From Daphnia carinata (Eukaryota; Arthropoda; Branchiopoda; Diplostraca; Daphniidae): DNA of 64,000 nucleotides. A program made the translations under genes and the position numbers. Below are positions 36,571 through 49,811 of this stretch, piece after piece. The stretch is from NCBI RefSeq assembly GCF_022539665.2, contig NC_081335.1, positions 806,001 to 870,000 of the forward strand, given 5' to 3'. The number at the start of each line of letters is the position of its first letter. The first letter of the stretch is position 1. Below the pieces are notes generated by a model that saw nothing but the letters and a program-made list of their open reading frames with translations, was not told where the DNA came from and made no database searches.

Positions 36571-39500
36571 ATGCTGGCAATGTTAGTGATTGTTTTGGCC
36601 ACTTTGTTGGTGGACCTGAGTCAGGCGGCCCTCCTGGACCCTATGACGGTCATGAGAGACGACATCTCTCGGATTAAAGTTATGATGGAAACAGTGGGTG
36701 AGCGAATGGAACGCTTCAACGACCTGTACCTGAACAAGTTAGAGACGCGTTTGTTAAGCAGCGCCACTTCTCTTGCTCACATTGACAGGTAAAGTCTTTC
36801 GTTTCAATTATATAAGTTTTCAATGATTAATTTCCATTGTTTCTCCGGTTCGGCCTTATAGCAACGTCAAGAATTTGCAGGAGAGGGCCCATGTCTGGGA
36901 CACGTTCCAGCTGCACGTCTCCGCCTGGAACGAGCAGATCAAGTCTGTCGACAAGAAACTGGACATCCTCAGCAGGTCTGTTATGTAAACGATTGAATAT
37001 TAATAGGACACTTGAATCTAATCTTCGCATGGGCTAGGGGAGCTGAAAAATGGGAGATCCTGGACGAGAAAATGGCTACTCTGATGCCGTTAGATGATCG
37101 ATTGACCAAGCTGATGATAAAACTAGAAGAAACGGATGCCAGGGTGGCCGAAATCCAGCGGAAGATCAACACCCCTGGAGCGAACGGAGGCCTATCGACT
37201 TCGGGTGTCGGTGAAGCGCCGCTGTTCTCTGAATACACGAGCCGCGGGGTCCTCAGCGCATTGAAAGACATTGAAATCAAAGTGAATAAAATCGCCACAT
37301 CAGATCATTCACCTGGAACTAATCAAGAGCGATCCGTCTTGATCAGTGGCCGAAGAGAGGAGCTGGAACTGCAGAAGAAAACGTTCGACGTGGTCAACGA
37401 TGTGGCGGGCAAAGTCGATTTTATCCTGGACAAAATGCCTACGGGTAAAAGGCAAAATGGCGGCAAGCAACAGATGGCCCAATCGATGGACGATAATTCG
37501 GAAGACGTTTACGATGATGGAGACTCGGATTATCCGTCTGGATCTGCTGCTGGTGACAATGGCGGGGCAGGACCGTCATCCGGAATCAATCAGGCGGAAC
37601 GAGCTTTCGTCAAACAATGGCGTCGGATGCTTCAGCCCGTGCGACGGGCCAATCAACGATTCAATTCTTTAGACAAAGTGTTTGGCCAGCTGGACAAGAT
37701 AGCCAACGCCAGTTCGATGGTGATCCGGCGCGACGTGGAAATCAGGCAACTCAAAGACGACGTGGCAGCGCTGTTGGAATGCTGTCGAGGCAACGACGTC
37801 GGACTGCGAGGATTAACTAGAAGCGTCGAAGCCTTAGGCGAAGCAGTTAAAGCTGGCCAAACGGATGAGAATCAGTGCGTGAGCGAAGCTGATCTACAGA
37901 CTAGATTAAAGCACACTCAATCCGAACTCATCCGCCAGATGGGTGACTCGTTCAAAGAGCAGATGACATCAGGAGTGGAACGCATCCGTCAGACTTGCAT
38001 TGGTCAGCGGAAGAAATCGTTGGCAATCCACAACAGCTCCAACGGCACGAATGTTGTCAGCGACGAAGAGTCGACGACCGAAGGCGCCATAGCGTCGCAA
38101 GGACAAGCCACGCCTGTCGGGCCCGACACGGGTAAACGCGACACGATGCGTAACGTATCGAGCAGCGGTGGCAAAATGATTCCGCAGTCTCTGCCTTCCG
38201 TATCAGCCCACATTGGTCAAAGCGGAAAAATCGGAGTTCGTGGTTGTCACGATTTACGACTGGCCGGTGAGACGGAAACGCGCGTTTATTCGCTGGCGTC
38301 GGGCAAAGAATTGAACGAAGGCGGTCGCGATTACAACACGAGGTTCTGCGACATGACAACAGATGGCGGTGGATGGACGGTAACACAAAGTTCTCTACTC
38401 GTTTATTTGATTTCGTACCTTTCATTCCTGGAAGTGAATCGTAAAAAAAAAAAATCCAGAAAAAGGATCTCTTCCGGAATAGGAAACAATGACGTTAGGT
38501 CGCCTAGGTTTCCATGTAGTCGCATTACCCTAATTAGAACGGCTTCCAGTGGATAGGTACAGGAGAAACGATAGCAGCCGGAAGCGACCGTAATGCGACA
38601 CGAATTAATAACCGAGCTGTAGCTCATCTATTATTAGCCTTTATATATTAAAAAAACAAAAAAAGGAAGGGGAAAAAATAGCATAATATGCACACAAGGC
38701 TATTCGATCTTTTCATTCTTTCAGATTGGTCTGATTTCAATTAGTCGACGTGTAGGATAACTACCAGGTATATTTCTTTTTTACCTGGCCCGTCTATCCG
38801 ACACCAACTAATTGGAAAGGCCTTCCTATAAACCGAGAACTTGAATCGTTACGCCGTTCGCCATCATTCGTAATGGGCAACGATAAGCTTCGCTAAGTGC
38901 ACTGCTAATAGGCCTGACCATGTGCCCTAAACTCTTAGTTAATGCAGTCGAAATTTGCCATCATTTCGTATACGTCGTTGACAGGTAAAATGTCGCATGA
39001 TCGTCGTTATTGCCATGTGAATTTCATTTCACGCAGGGTCATGCGATGTCCTATAGAAACCATTGTAGATACTCAACTATTAGGCTATCTACATGGCAGC
39101 GATAAGGGAAAATCGTGTCAACTTTAATGTGATTGTACGTCGAGAAACAAGAGCCCCCGGTCCCGCTTTGTATACGTTTATAGCGTGACTCATCTCTTAC
39201 CCTTCTCTGTTTCATCGAGTATATAAAAGGGAGTAGGGGAAACAAAAATCGAAGAGGGGGGGGGGGATTTTTGGTCTTTTATATCTTTTCACATGGGAGT
39301 TGAAAGTTTTAAATCCGCAGAAGAAGCGATCACCTGTCCAATTCATACATGTAAGTCGTTGAAAATCCAACATCGGAGAAGAAAATCAAATTGAATAAAA
39401 AGGAGGGAATTGCGTTCGTGCGTGAATCGCCTCCATATATACCTGCAATCCCCCCCCCCCTCTGTATTTTTATGTAGTGTGTGCTGGTGCCAGCAGTATA

Positions 39501-42208
39501 TTAGTAGGACTAGACAATATACCCCGACATGTTATATTAGGCCTATATACATATTAGGAGCGAAAGCCTTGTCCCTTTGTGTTCTTTTTAGATTGATGGC
39601 TTGCTGATATTGCTGTAACATGTGTAAATGCATTCTTTTTTAAAATGAGAAAACGGATACCAACATTGTTATAGGTGATCCAGCGGCGAGGAGATTACGG
39701 TCTGCCCAGGGAGAATTTCTCAGTCAATTGGCGTGACTATAAACTGGGATTTGGACAGTTGGATCGCGAGTTTTGGTTCGGCAACGACTTTATCCACAGG
39801 TTTCTTTTTCATTAGTAGATGTCACTTTTCGCACGTTACAAATGTTGATCAACTTCAATCATCAGCGAGATACGCAAGCCGGTCAAACGAAACTCTACGA
39901 TGACAAGAATAATTTTTCTTTTTTAATTTTCTCTTTTTCTAAGGTCTCATGATTTTCTCGTTTTGTGTGGTAGATTAACAAACGAACACGACGTGGTACT
40001 TCGCGTGGAACTCTGGGACTTTGAGGACGGCCATGTCTACGCCGATTACGAATCGTTCAGGTACAAAAAGAAAATGGCCTCTCTTCGTTTTACCCCCCTC
40101 CGGCGATTGATTTCGGATAGCTCACTCCACCTCCCGCTATTTTTCCGTTGCAAAAAGAGAAAAAAGAATTGCGTTCGTCATACAACATCCTCAAACAAAA
40201 AACATTTCTCTTAACAATAGCTTCCACGTAGAGGGGTGTTGTTGTTCTTTTCCATTTCAATTTTGATTTACTGGAGTGGGAAAGAAAAAAATGTAAATGA
40301 GAAAAAAACAAGAGGAATGGTGTAGCACCGAGGTTATGGATCGCAGGTACAGACACGTCCAAACTGTACGAAGAATAGATAGGCTCCGATGTATAACTGA
40401 TCACGAAGGAAACAACAAAGTCTTTTGATTCCGTGACGACGGATTCCAATTCTCCGTTCCGTTTCGTCGCTTGTTTTGACTGTCTGACATTTTATTTTTT
40501 TTCCTTTTGTTTTTTGGTTTTCTTGTAAAAATTCTCCCAGGCTCTTTTTGTTAGCCTGACTTACCGTTCGATAGTTTCGTATATCTTCCGCTAGGTGGTT
40601 GGTACCCCCCCTTAAAAGAAAAGGGAACGTTTCAACTGGATCAAAAACAAATAGTTTTTGAAAGTTAGGTAAACATGCAAATTGCTATGTACAGAACCGT
40701 CATGTAATGGAGAGAAAATATTGATACAATATGTTTCTCTTTATAAAGCATGCATATATATATTTACTTTATATACGGTACGTGAAACACTAAACTCAAG
40801 AATTACCTGAACGCCGTGATGCTATTGGCGACGCCATCATCCGTTCCGGGTCGTGTATGTTAGTGTTATTATTATTTTTTTTTCTCGACTTCCTTTTTCC
40901 TTCTCTGTTGCTTACCTCTGTTATCCTCATGTTTTTTTTTATCCACTTTTCCTCCCCCCTCCATATCCAACTTTTCCTCTTGTTACGTGTGGCTCGAGCG
41001 AACTGGGTCGTTAACTACACGGTCGTAGGTGGAGATACTAAATCCATCGTACATTGTCATTTTTTTCGCAGGTGTATTTCTTGACTTTAAATAATAAGTC
41101 GATAATCTTAACTCTGTTCGCACACCGTATGTTAATTCGTAATGTGCGCACCATTTTGAACTGGGCTCTTGATTTCCTCGTCATTAACATTCCCTTTTTT
41201 TTTATTAAATTAATTGTTTTGTTTTTTTTAATTATTATTTGATGTACCGGATCTCTGCATCGAATTTCAACTCCAAACACCCACACATTGAAAACAAAAC
41301 AATAGGGTGGACAGCGAAGAGGACCTTTATCGACTGTGGGTCGAAGGCTACCAAGGCAACGCCACCGATTCTCTAGGCTCTCACAACGGCTACGCTTTCA
41401 GCACTTTCGATCGGGACAATGACGAGGCTCCTGTGAGTGTGTCTTTTTTTTTTTAAAGCTGTGACTATTTCCGTTCGAAACTGGGACTAACACAGGATGT
41501 TGTTGCGATGGAAATGTTTATTGCACGGATGCATTGATTAATTGATTTCTTTTTTTTCCTTCTTTTTGTTTGGCTGTTTAATTATTTTCATCTGAATCCC
41601 GGATAGCCCTGCTGTCCCTGCGCTCCGGCCTACGGAGGCGGTTGGTGGTTTTACAGGTAAAAAATATAAATTCATAACATTAGCTTTCCCTTTTTTTTTT
41701 AAATTTATAAATTTATTTTGGATGGCTGTTTGTTTATAAAATTCAATACGAGTAATTCTGATTTCATTTGTTTGGTACTTTGGTCTTTGGAATCATCATT
41801 TGGTTGGTGATCATCAAACGGGCAATAGTTGCTTTGAAGCCAATCTTAATGGAGGTTTGAAATTTCAATCAATTTCATTTGTTTTTGTTTTTTAAATACC
41901 TCGTTAAAAATGATCTTTATTTCTTTAACTAGAATATCATTTGAATCCAATCGAAAACGATTACTTCCGTGGAATTATCTGGGAATTGTGGCGAGGCGAT
42001 TATTCCCTTCGTAATTCATTTTACCGCTAAACACCTGACAAAACACATTTCATTATATTGATTGTACGATTTTCGTTTAGGTGCGGTCGAATTGAAGATA
42101 AGACCTCACGATTTTCCGAGGATGCTGCCTCAGGTAACCACTACCACGGCGGCCACACCCTTTCCGCCTTACCTAAGTGCCGACGACATCATTCCCGAAG
42201 ATCCTTAA
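36571..42208 (+). CDS. sca: Scabrous-like secreted fibrinogen-related protein, 764 aa
   Basis: Plus-strand exons are 36571-36788, 36862-36975, 37038-38379, 39675-39799, 39974-40060, 41306-41432, 41607-41656, 41829-41854, 41933-42010 and 42081-42208. They sum to 764 aa, close to Drosophila Scabrous (about 774). It begins with a signal peptide ([19 protein letters not shown]). About 480 residues of heptad-rich sequence for coiled-coil oligomerisation follow, with a Ser/Asp-rich interruption around residues 270-300. The fibrinogen C-terminal domain starts near residue 511. It contains [64 protein letters not shown], the calcium-site sequence [34 protein letters not shown] and [14 protein letters not shown]. 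Scabrous is secreted by proneural cells and limits Notch-dependent spacing of sense organs and ommatidia. Long coiled coil plus FReD distinguishes it from the short tachylectin-type proteins. Confidence 0.9.
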
Positions 42209-45200
42209 CAACAACAACAGCACACTAAGCTTTAGTCTCCCCCCCTCCCCCGCTCATTTTTCTCCCCTTTTTTTTAATATACTCATCGACATTTTACCCC
42301 ACCCCTCTTTATATACCGCATAATACCCCATCTTTTATCTTTAAACATTTGCCCTCTATACCACATTCTAGATTTATCTCTATTTCAGCTATCGAAAAGA
42401 TGATATTTTATTAATGCACACACATTTGAAATACATTCACTCTTTATTTGATTACACTACCTTGATATTGGCAGCATGTATTTTTGAAATAACTCGAATC
42501 GAAATGCATAACAAAAGCAGTCGCTACCATGTCCAGACTCGCCCCACTTTTCTTAATAATTCACAATTCGATTTTCGTGGTGTACGTTTCGTGACGTCGC
42601 GATGGACGTCATTCTATACTCATCGCTTTAAGTATTCATCAGATTTCGACCCCGTCGATCACTGAGTTTCCATAGGAGAAGTCTCGATGATTTCGATCAC
42701 GTCTAATCAATGCCCTATTTATTTAATAGATCACAGAACAGGTGAGCTGTGCTGATTCTCTTCATGGAGGTAATTCCCCCCCTCGATGATTGAGGATACT
42801 GAAAAGCTTCTGTCTTATTGTTTGTTGTGTATACATGTTAAATGAAGTGGGTTGCCATAACAACGTCTTGTATGTGCGTGTTTTCGTCATCGCTATATAG
42901 TAAAATAGGAACGAGAAAAAAAAATAAAAGTGGGAAAGAAAAGAATAAAGGAGAAAAGGTCACTCACTTGCACAGCACGCGTATGTTTCGTGCCGAGCTG
43001 TTTGGTGTGTGTGTGTGTGTCTATATGGATTTCTAGTCACTCACGCAATCGAAGACTTCCAATGCATAAGTTATAGACTCTAGCTCGTGGCCGTAGCGGC
43101 CCCTCTGGATTGGCTCACGTAGAAAAGGCAGCATTTGGCAAAAAGAAAACAAAAACATAACAGAAAAAAAAGGGAAATGCAACTGAAGCAGCCAATCCCG
43201 GGGACTAACAAAAAACAAAAAACAAAAAACTCACGCGAAGTATATGGGGCAGGGAAGAAAGTTATTATTCGCTTGGGGACAGTACATCCGCCTTTCCTAT
43301 TGGTTACGATTGCTCTACAATAGCCAGTCAAACAGACGAAAGATTTTTTTTCAAAATTTACGTGCAGGTTGAATTTTCTACGAAAGTAATTGCTGGACGA
43401 TGATAAATCAATAAAACTAAATCGAAGAAGAATAGCTTTGATAAAAATCAACTTAATCGGAATTCAATTCCATAACTATGACCACTGACACACTACATAC
43501 TGAAAGCTGCGTTTAATAACTAAATGCGCACACACAGCGACATCATCCACACCTTTCCATTGCCTCAGGTATATTCTTTTAATTTTAATTGTCTATCAAA
43601 TGATTGCAAGTTAAACACTTTTCTTTATTGTTGTTTCTACACTAGCCCTTGTTGCCATTGTGTTTCTTATCGATCCGTATATAAATGTGGTGGTACAGCA
43701 ATGGTGGGTTAGCTACTCCCCCCCCCCTGCTACTGCAAGATAAATTATGCACACACCTGGTGTATACGTGGAGGGCGGATGGGGCCTCGGCTACCCTTTG
43801 GAGTATCTTGTGAGTATTTTTTTTTTTTTACTCGGGTTCTTGTATCGATCTTTGAGACGACCTCATAGACGTAGGAGTCTTTTAACTGGTGCTGCCTTTT
43901 CTTGCGTTGCATAAGCGTACACGCTCCGTTTCACGATAAATATTTTATGTACAATAACATCTGATCTATGGCATCCATTCCGATGCAGCTGTTTTTGTTT
44001 CATACTTTACGTTGCGATTGGTATCCATTTTTCTTTTTTTAAATATACATATACACCTTGACTTGGATCGATTTCCGTCTTCCCGGAATCTCACGGATTG
44101 TGGATCACTCTTGGGGTTGATTCCAGCGTGTTCTCTTGTTTAGCAGGACAATGTCACCCTATCTGCAAATACAATTTCAGCTTTTGATGTTCCACGTCTT
44201 TTCTTCGTGCGCACGAACGGCACACAGATAAAGACAATTCTTCACGAACTTCTTCTGATTTCAGTAACACACACAAAAAAAATAGGTGTCTATAATAGAT
44301 TGATTTGAATTTTATTTCACTGATTATGGGGTTGGGAAAACTTGTTTTCAGGCACGAACACGCAGGACATCGCTCATCCGATCGCTTGGTTACCTGCTGG
44401 GGTTCTATGGTAAATTAGTGTCTGTGTCACGTTGGTGTGGCTCGTACATCTGTACATCGCCCTCCCTCTTTGACTCGCAAGAACCTACCCTCCAGGTGAC
44501 TACATACTTATAATAATCTAACCTGACAGGTTATTATTCATCACGCCAAAAACGAACAACCAGCTCTTTAATTGTTATTCCATCTCGATGTTATTGCCGT
44601 TTTATATTTTATTCAAATTATTTTCTCGTAAAATTTAAGATATTTATTTTTTAATGTTGTAAAAAAAAAAAAGAAATTGTGCGGGGGTATTACGTCAACC
44701 GGAGCAAATGACAGCCACGCCCTTTTTTCAATTGACATCTCCACAGTAGATCCTTTGAACTGGCTCCTTTTGATTCCCCCCCCCCCCTTTACATAGTGTG
44801 TTTGTAGAGGGATTGTTATATTACACACATGGCTGTATTTTGGAAAAAGCCCAACCCCGATCACAAGTCACTTCCGCTCATTGTTGTGTTCTTGTCATTT
44901 TCTGGGTTTGTCTAAACTTTTTATCACCCGCGCGGATGTTGTTGGTGGCCTTCGTCCGCCAGTCGGACGTCTATCTACAATACAATGATTTTATTTTTGT
45001 TGTTACGATGACTCTTGCACGCACCAATTTTTTTTTTTTTTTTCAAAAATTTGAAAACTGATGAAGGTCAGCGCAAGTTTTAAACAGAGAAAGAAGAGTG
45101 AAACAAGAGACGTCAGACACAGGAAATGGGATGACTCTATTTTTCGGTTGAGGACATTGATCGTAGCCTAACGTCTTCCGTTCTTTTGAGGTTGGTTCGT

Positions 45201-48200
45201 CTAATCATCGGGAGCGGTTCATCATAACGCCCCCGCCATTTTATATATTTTTCCCGATTATTTTTTTTTTTTTGTCCAGCGGGGAGAACATTAAGAGTCA
45301 CGCCTGAAAGAAAGAAAACTGGCTGCTTTACGTTGTCCCGTAATTATTTGGTGTTCAGTGAACGATATCGAACTGTATCGACTAAAGCTTTTTCGTTTTA
45401 ATAAAGAAAAAAAAAAAACAGTATAAGACAATCAGGTAAAAAATAAAAATAAAACTTCACCGTTACGATGAAATTTTAGTCCATGAAAAAAAAAAAAGTC
45501 CCGGCAAATAAAAAAAAGAAGAAGAAGAGAAACCTAAGCCGTTGAGGTTACGCTCTGTCGGGTAGAGAGGACGACACCCGTACACGGTGAGCGGGAGAGG
45601 GAGAGTAGAATAATTCGCACGGTGTGTGCGCAACAAACAACCTATAGGGAGCAGTCAGCAGCCACTTCCGTTTTTCGGTGGGGACATGTACACGCCCTGT
45701 GTAACATCTTTTTCAGTCTTACGTCGATGAATCGTTGATTGCCCTTTTTTTGTTTTGTTTTTACAGACTTGCATAGGCATAACACGCACGAACATTCAAA
45801 GGTGTACAGGAAGAGGCGCAATCGAACATTTTGGCAATGGTGGACATTGTTTGTTTTTTTCAGACATCCTTCAAAAGTCATACAGAAAATAATAATAATA
45901 GAAGAAAAACTTATTTTGATAGATTTCATGTCAGGTCATCATCTTTCTTGTTTCATGTGTTCTCGAAAGTTGTTGAAATCGATCCTTTACAAGGAATATT
46001 CTTGTTCGCTGTACATTTGGAGCTAATAATAGACATCGTATTTATATTATACAAAGGCAAGAGTTAAGAAAATCAAGGAGAGGGATCTCGTGAGTGAAAC
46101 TAAGAAGAAAATAATAATAAAAAAAAATTCGACTGTCACGAATGATTCTAGTCTTCTTTTTGAAAATTTCCTTTCGTCTTTTGGTGCGATGATCAAGTCG
46201 CGTGTTACAACGACAGCGAACATACCACGCGATTCGTCCGCCTTTTTTTACACAGATAGACCGGGACAGGACATCCGCACGAACACACACACCGAAATAA
46301 AATAAAAAAAAAAGTCAAACGAGACCTATACTTCCCTTTCTGTATAGACCTCCACCCCAGTTTCAGTACATGCGACGAAAAATAGAAAAGAAAAAAAAAG
46401 AGAAGCTTTGCGTTGTTTATACCTGCGACCCGCCATGTATGTGTTCTACAATAGTAGCAGGGAGGAGTACATATAAAATAACAAGCACAAGTTTGGGAAC
46501 ATGCAGCTATATAACATCTAATGACATATATCATCATAGCCAATGATCTTCATCGCTAAAGTTTCAAGTTTTTAATTTTTGAAAAGTAGAGTCCACGTAT
46601 ATTGGAATGGAATTAAAGGGGGAGGTTGTAGTTAACTGCCAACAGATTGACATGGTCATTTTTTGTTTTTGTTTTTGAAAAATAATTATATTCTGTTCCT
46701 TCTGTGACATTGTATTCGTTTCCGGTTTCCGCTTTCCTCTGAAATGTCAATGATCGGCACAAATATTCGGTACGCCCAAGCTAGAAAACAAAAATCAAAT
46801 GATCATTTTGGAAAGAAAAAGAAAAACATTTTTCTCTGTCTGTTTCCCTGGACTTTTTCCTCTCCCTTTTTGCTTTACACTTTCCTCTATTGTTGCGTGT
46901 GTAAATTTAAATATCTATACGTTATACGTCTTTTCTATTTCTACCAGTTCTGACTAGTCTCTTTCGTTAATTTAGTTTCACGTTTTTTTTTTTCCTCGTC
47001 AAAACTCTACACAGAATGGCTCTTTTGAATATTTGATTGTCATTTAAATATGCAGAAAAGATCGGAGGATGCTTTAAAATATCTGCTACTAGGGAACGAA
47101 CTAGAACTTTCAGTAAAACACGAATGAAAAAGATCAAAAAAAGAGATTAAAATGACGAAAGAAAAAGATGAAATACAATTGAAACGAAAACTGGGAAATA
47201 TTGTACAACAATAAGAGGAGAACAACTTCAAGTATAACTAGCCAAAACAGGAGAGCAAGAGAGAGAGAGAGAAAAGGGGGAAAGAAAAAAAAAAAAAAAG
47301 GAAGGCCAGGTAGCTTAGCCAAGCGTGAATCCCGTATACACGACCCGACCGCAGACTGGTACACTCTTCTATGCTCTTTTTTGTTTTTTGTTTTTTTTTT
47401 TTGCTTTAAAAACAACAAGGACTTTTAAAATTTGATCATTTATTTGTTATTTCTGTTCATCCTAAAGAAAACATCAAATTAAAAATGGCAATTTAAAAAA
47501 TATTAGCAGACGAAATAGAATTCGCTCCGCACATTTCTCCATCTGTTGGAATGTTTAGTCAGTAGCGACACTATCGGATGTTTATGACGAATCTCGAAAT
47601 TACATTTACATAATTGATAGTTGAAAATAAACAAACGCTCATACTGGCATGAACGATAGCAGCATTCCTTCTTTCTTTTTTTTCTTTTTTTTTCTTTTCC
47701 CGGCTTCATTCTAAAGGACGTCTGTCGACGTTGGCCGTCGTCGTCCTCGTCACACTCTGCAGGATGAAGGGGAGCCCAGGAAGAAAAAAAAAAAACAAAA
47801 AAAAAACTTTTCTCTCTTTTTTTTTCTTCTTCCCTGTCTTTCCCCTTTATCCCTCCCTCCCTCTCCATTCCCCCGTGGTGTGTATACAGAACTGCGTGTG
47901 CCGCCTGACTGCCTCCCCCCTTCTCCCGTTCCTTCATTTGCCGGTGCTCTCGTTCACGCTCAGTTCAGTCGGTGGCCAACTGTTCGGTTGTGTGCATACC
48001 ACCAACGGTGGACTCTCCTTCGCATCTCCTCTCTGATAAATTTCCGATCCTTTTTGCGCTCCCCGTCACACAGCCAAAGTTCATCAAGAGACTAGAGAAA
48101 GGGAAAAGAAAAAAAAACAAAAGAAAGGAGAAATTTCTATAGCCGAATAACCCTCCGCGTACTTGTACTAACTACTCCGTGACGTCCAATTTCTGGTGCG

Positions 48201-49430
48201 GTCTTTTCCCTCCATTTTCCTTCCCACCCCCTCGAGTCCTAAGGTGATTTTCATTTGTTTTTTTTTTTTGTTTTACCTTATTCAATTCGCCATTACTCTC
48301 TCAGCCGATCGACGGGACGGACGTCCATTTTTTTTTTTGTTCTTCTCCAACAAAATTCGTGTAGTTGATTTCATTTGAATGAGATAAGTGCGTTGTTTAA
48401 GTGACTTGGGTGACGTGTTCTCGAAAAAAAAATTTGTGTGTGCGTTTATGTGCCGTTTTTGTGTGCGTGTGTGAACAAAGATACTTTCGATCATCGGTGT
48501 GTTTCACCAACAATTCGGTAATTATTGAAACTCATGTCGTGTCTTCCATATTGTTTTCCATTGGGACGTGTCGTCTGTTGAGAGAAACTTGAGACAGCCC
48601 TTTTTGTTGTGTTTCTCAAAAGTGCTTTCTAAACAAAAGAGGTTCAGATGTCTTGATATTATTAATAACGAGAACATGAATTTTCGTTCTCTCAAAGAGA
48701 CGACACGTCCGATATGGCAGCTGCAAAAAAAAAATGGAGACGAGGATTGGGAGAGGGGGGGTTGGGGAGGCTCCGGCGGCCACGTGGTCGACGTTCGTAT
48801 CAGGCAGCTTCATTAATTTCTACTAAAAAAGATTTTCTTATTTTTGATGATGAGTGGAAAGCGTACAAGAAGTGGCAACGTGCTCTATCTCAAATTTCGA
48901 TTCGTGAAAATTTGATTGTGGAAAACTGGAGGTTTTTCTTTTTCCTTCTTCACTCGTGTGTGTGTGTGTGTAATCTTTGATCGTAAAAAAAAACATGGCG
49001 GACGAGCTCGGAAACATTTGAGGATAGAAAAAAAAAATAAAAACTAGAAAAGTTTCATTGGAGACATGCGAATCGAAGAGACGATTGGAAACTAGTCACG
49101 CACGTCGTTGTACACATGAAAGCAAATTGTAACGTTATCAAAAAAAAAAAAAGTAAGGCCAATCGATGCGTTTTCCAGAAAAAAAACAAAAAAACATGTG
49201 AACGATATCGTGTTGGGCGAGGACAATCGCTGCTTCTCTTATTTTTTCCGTCACCTGTTCTACCGTTTCACCTGTGTAGACAGCTGTGTCGTCAAGCAGC
49301 ACAAACAACCTGTGCTGCCACTAGGCGGATAACTTACAACCCCATGTGCGTCTCCCTTTTTTTTTTATAATTAATTTAAAGAAGAAAGATAAAAATGAAT
49401 TTAAAGAAAAAAAAAAATGAGACGAAGCGT
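42209..49430. other. Intergenic: scabrous 3' UTR and couch potato upstream region
   Basis: No gene is supported. The left kilobase probably includes the scabrous 3' UTR. A GCTCAGTTCAGTCGG stretch at about 47959-47973 contains two initiator-like TCAGT cores. It sits at a change to GC-richer sequence, so couch potato transcription could start there. Many A/T homopolymers and short GT runs are present. Confidence 0.45.
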
Positions 49431-49616
49431 CTAACGACAACGAGGATCCTCTTGATCTTTGACGACACTTGACAGTGTTCCAAAAAAATATTCTGTCAAA
49501 GGATTTCGTCCAAAGTGTTGGGAAACGAGTCGATAATGATGGGCCACAGCCATTAACGCTTTTCTGTATAGGGTGGGGTTCACGTTGACGCCCGAAGCAT
49601 CCTGCCACAGCCCCAT
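49431..49616 (-). CDS. Unassigned 61-aa ORF antisense to the couch potato 5' region
   Basis: This minus-strand ORF starts MGLWQDASGVNVNPTLYRKA, continues with an amphipathic stretch (LMAVAHHYRLVSQHFGRNPL) and ends VVKDQEDPRCR. Codon composition looks protein-like and unlike the homopolymer-rich flanks. Immediately upstream is a poly-A tract and AG, so it could also be a last exon. I recognise no family and see no partner exon. Confidence 0.3.
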   Translation of the reverse strand: MGLWQDASGVNVNPTLYRKALMAVAHHYRLVSQHFGRNPLTEYFFGTLSSVVKDQEDPRCR

Positions 49617-49811
49617 CTTTTTTTTTTTTTTATAATTTCAATTTGCTGTTATTTTAGCACTTGATGAGATTTCATTTTATACAAAACAAAAAATGATCTA
49701 ATATGAATTTTTTATTTAAATTACAGAGAGAGAGAGAGAGGGCAAAAAAAAACGTTAAGTGTGTTTAAACCCCTCCCAAAAAATCGTGATTGGTGATTTG
49801 CGGGACGTAGT

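Noticed and set aside
37012-38556. 514-aa ORF as a single-exon gene
   Set aside because: Its start lies in an intron and its end reads into the next intron. The spliced scabrous model explains it.
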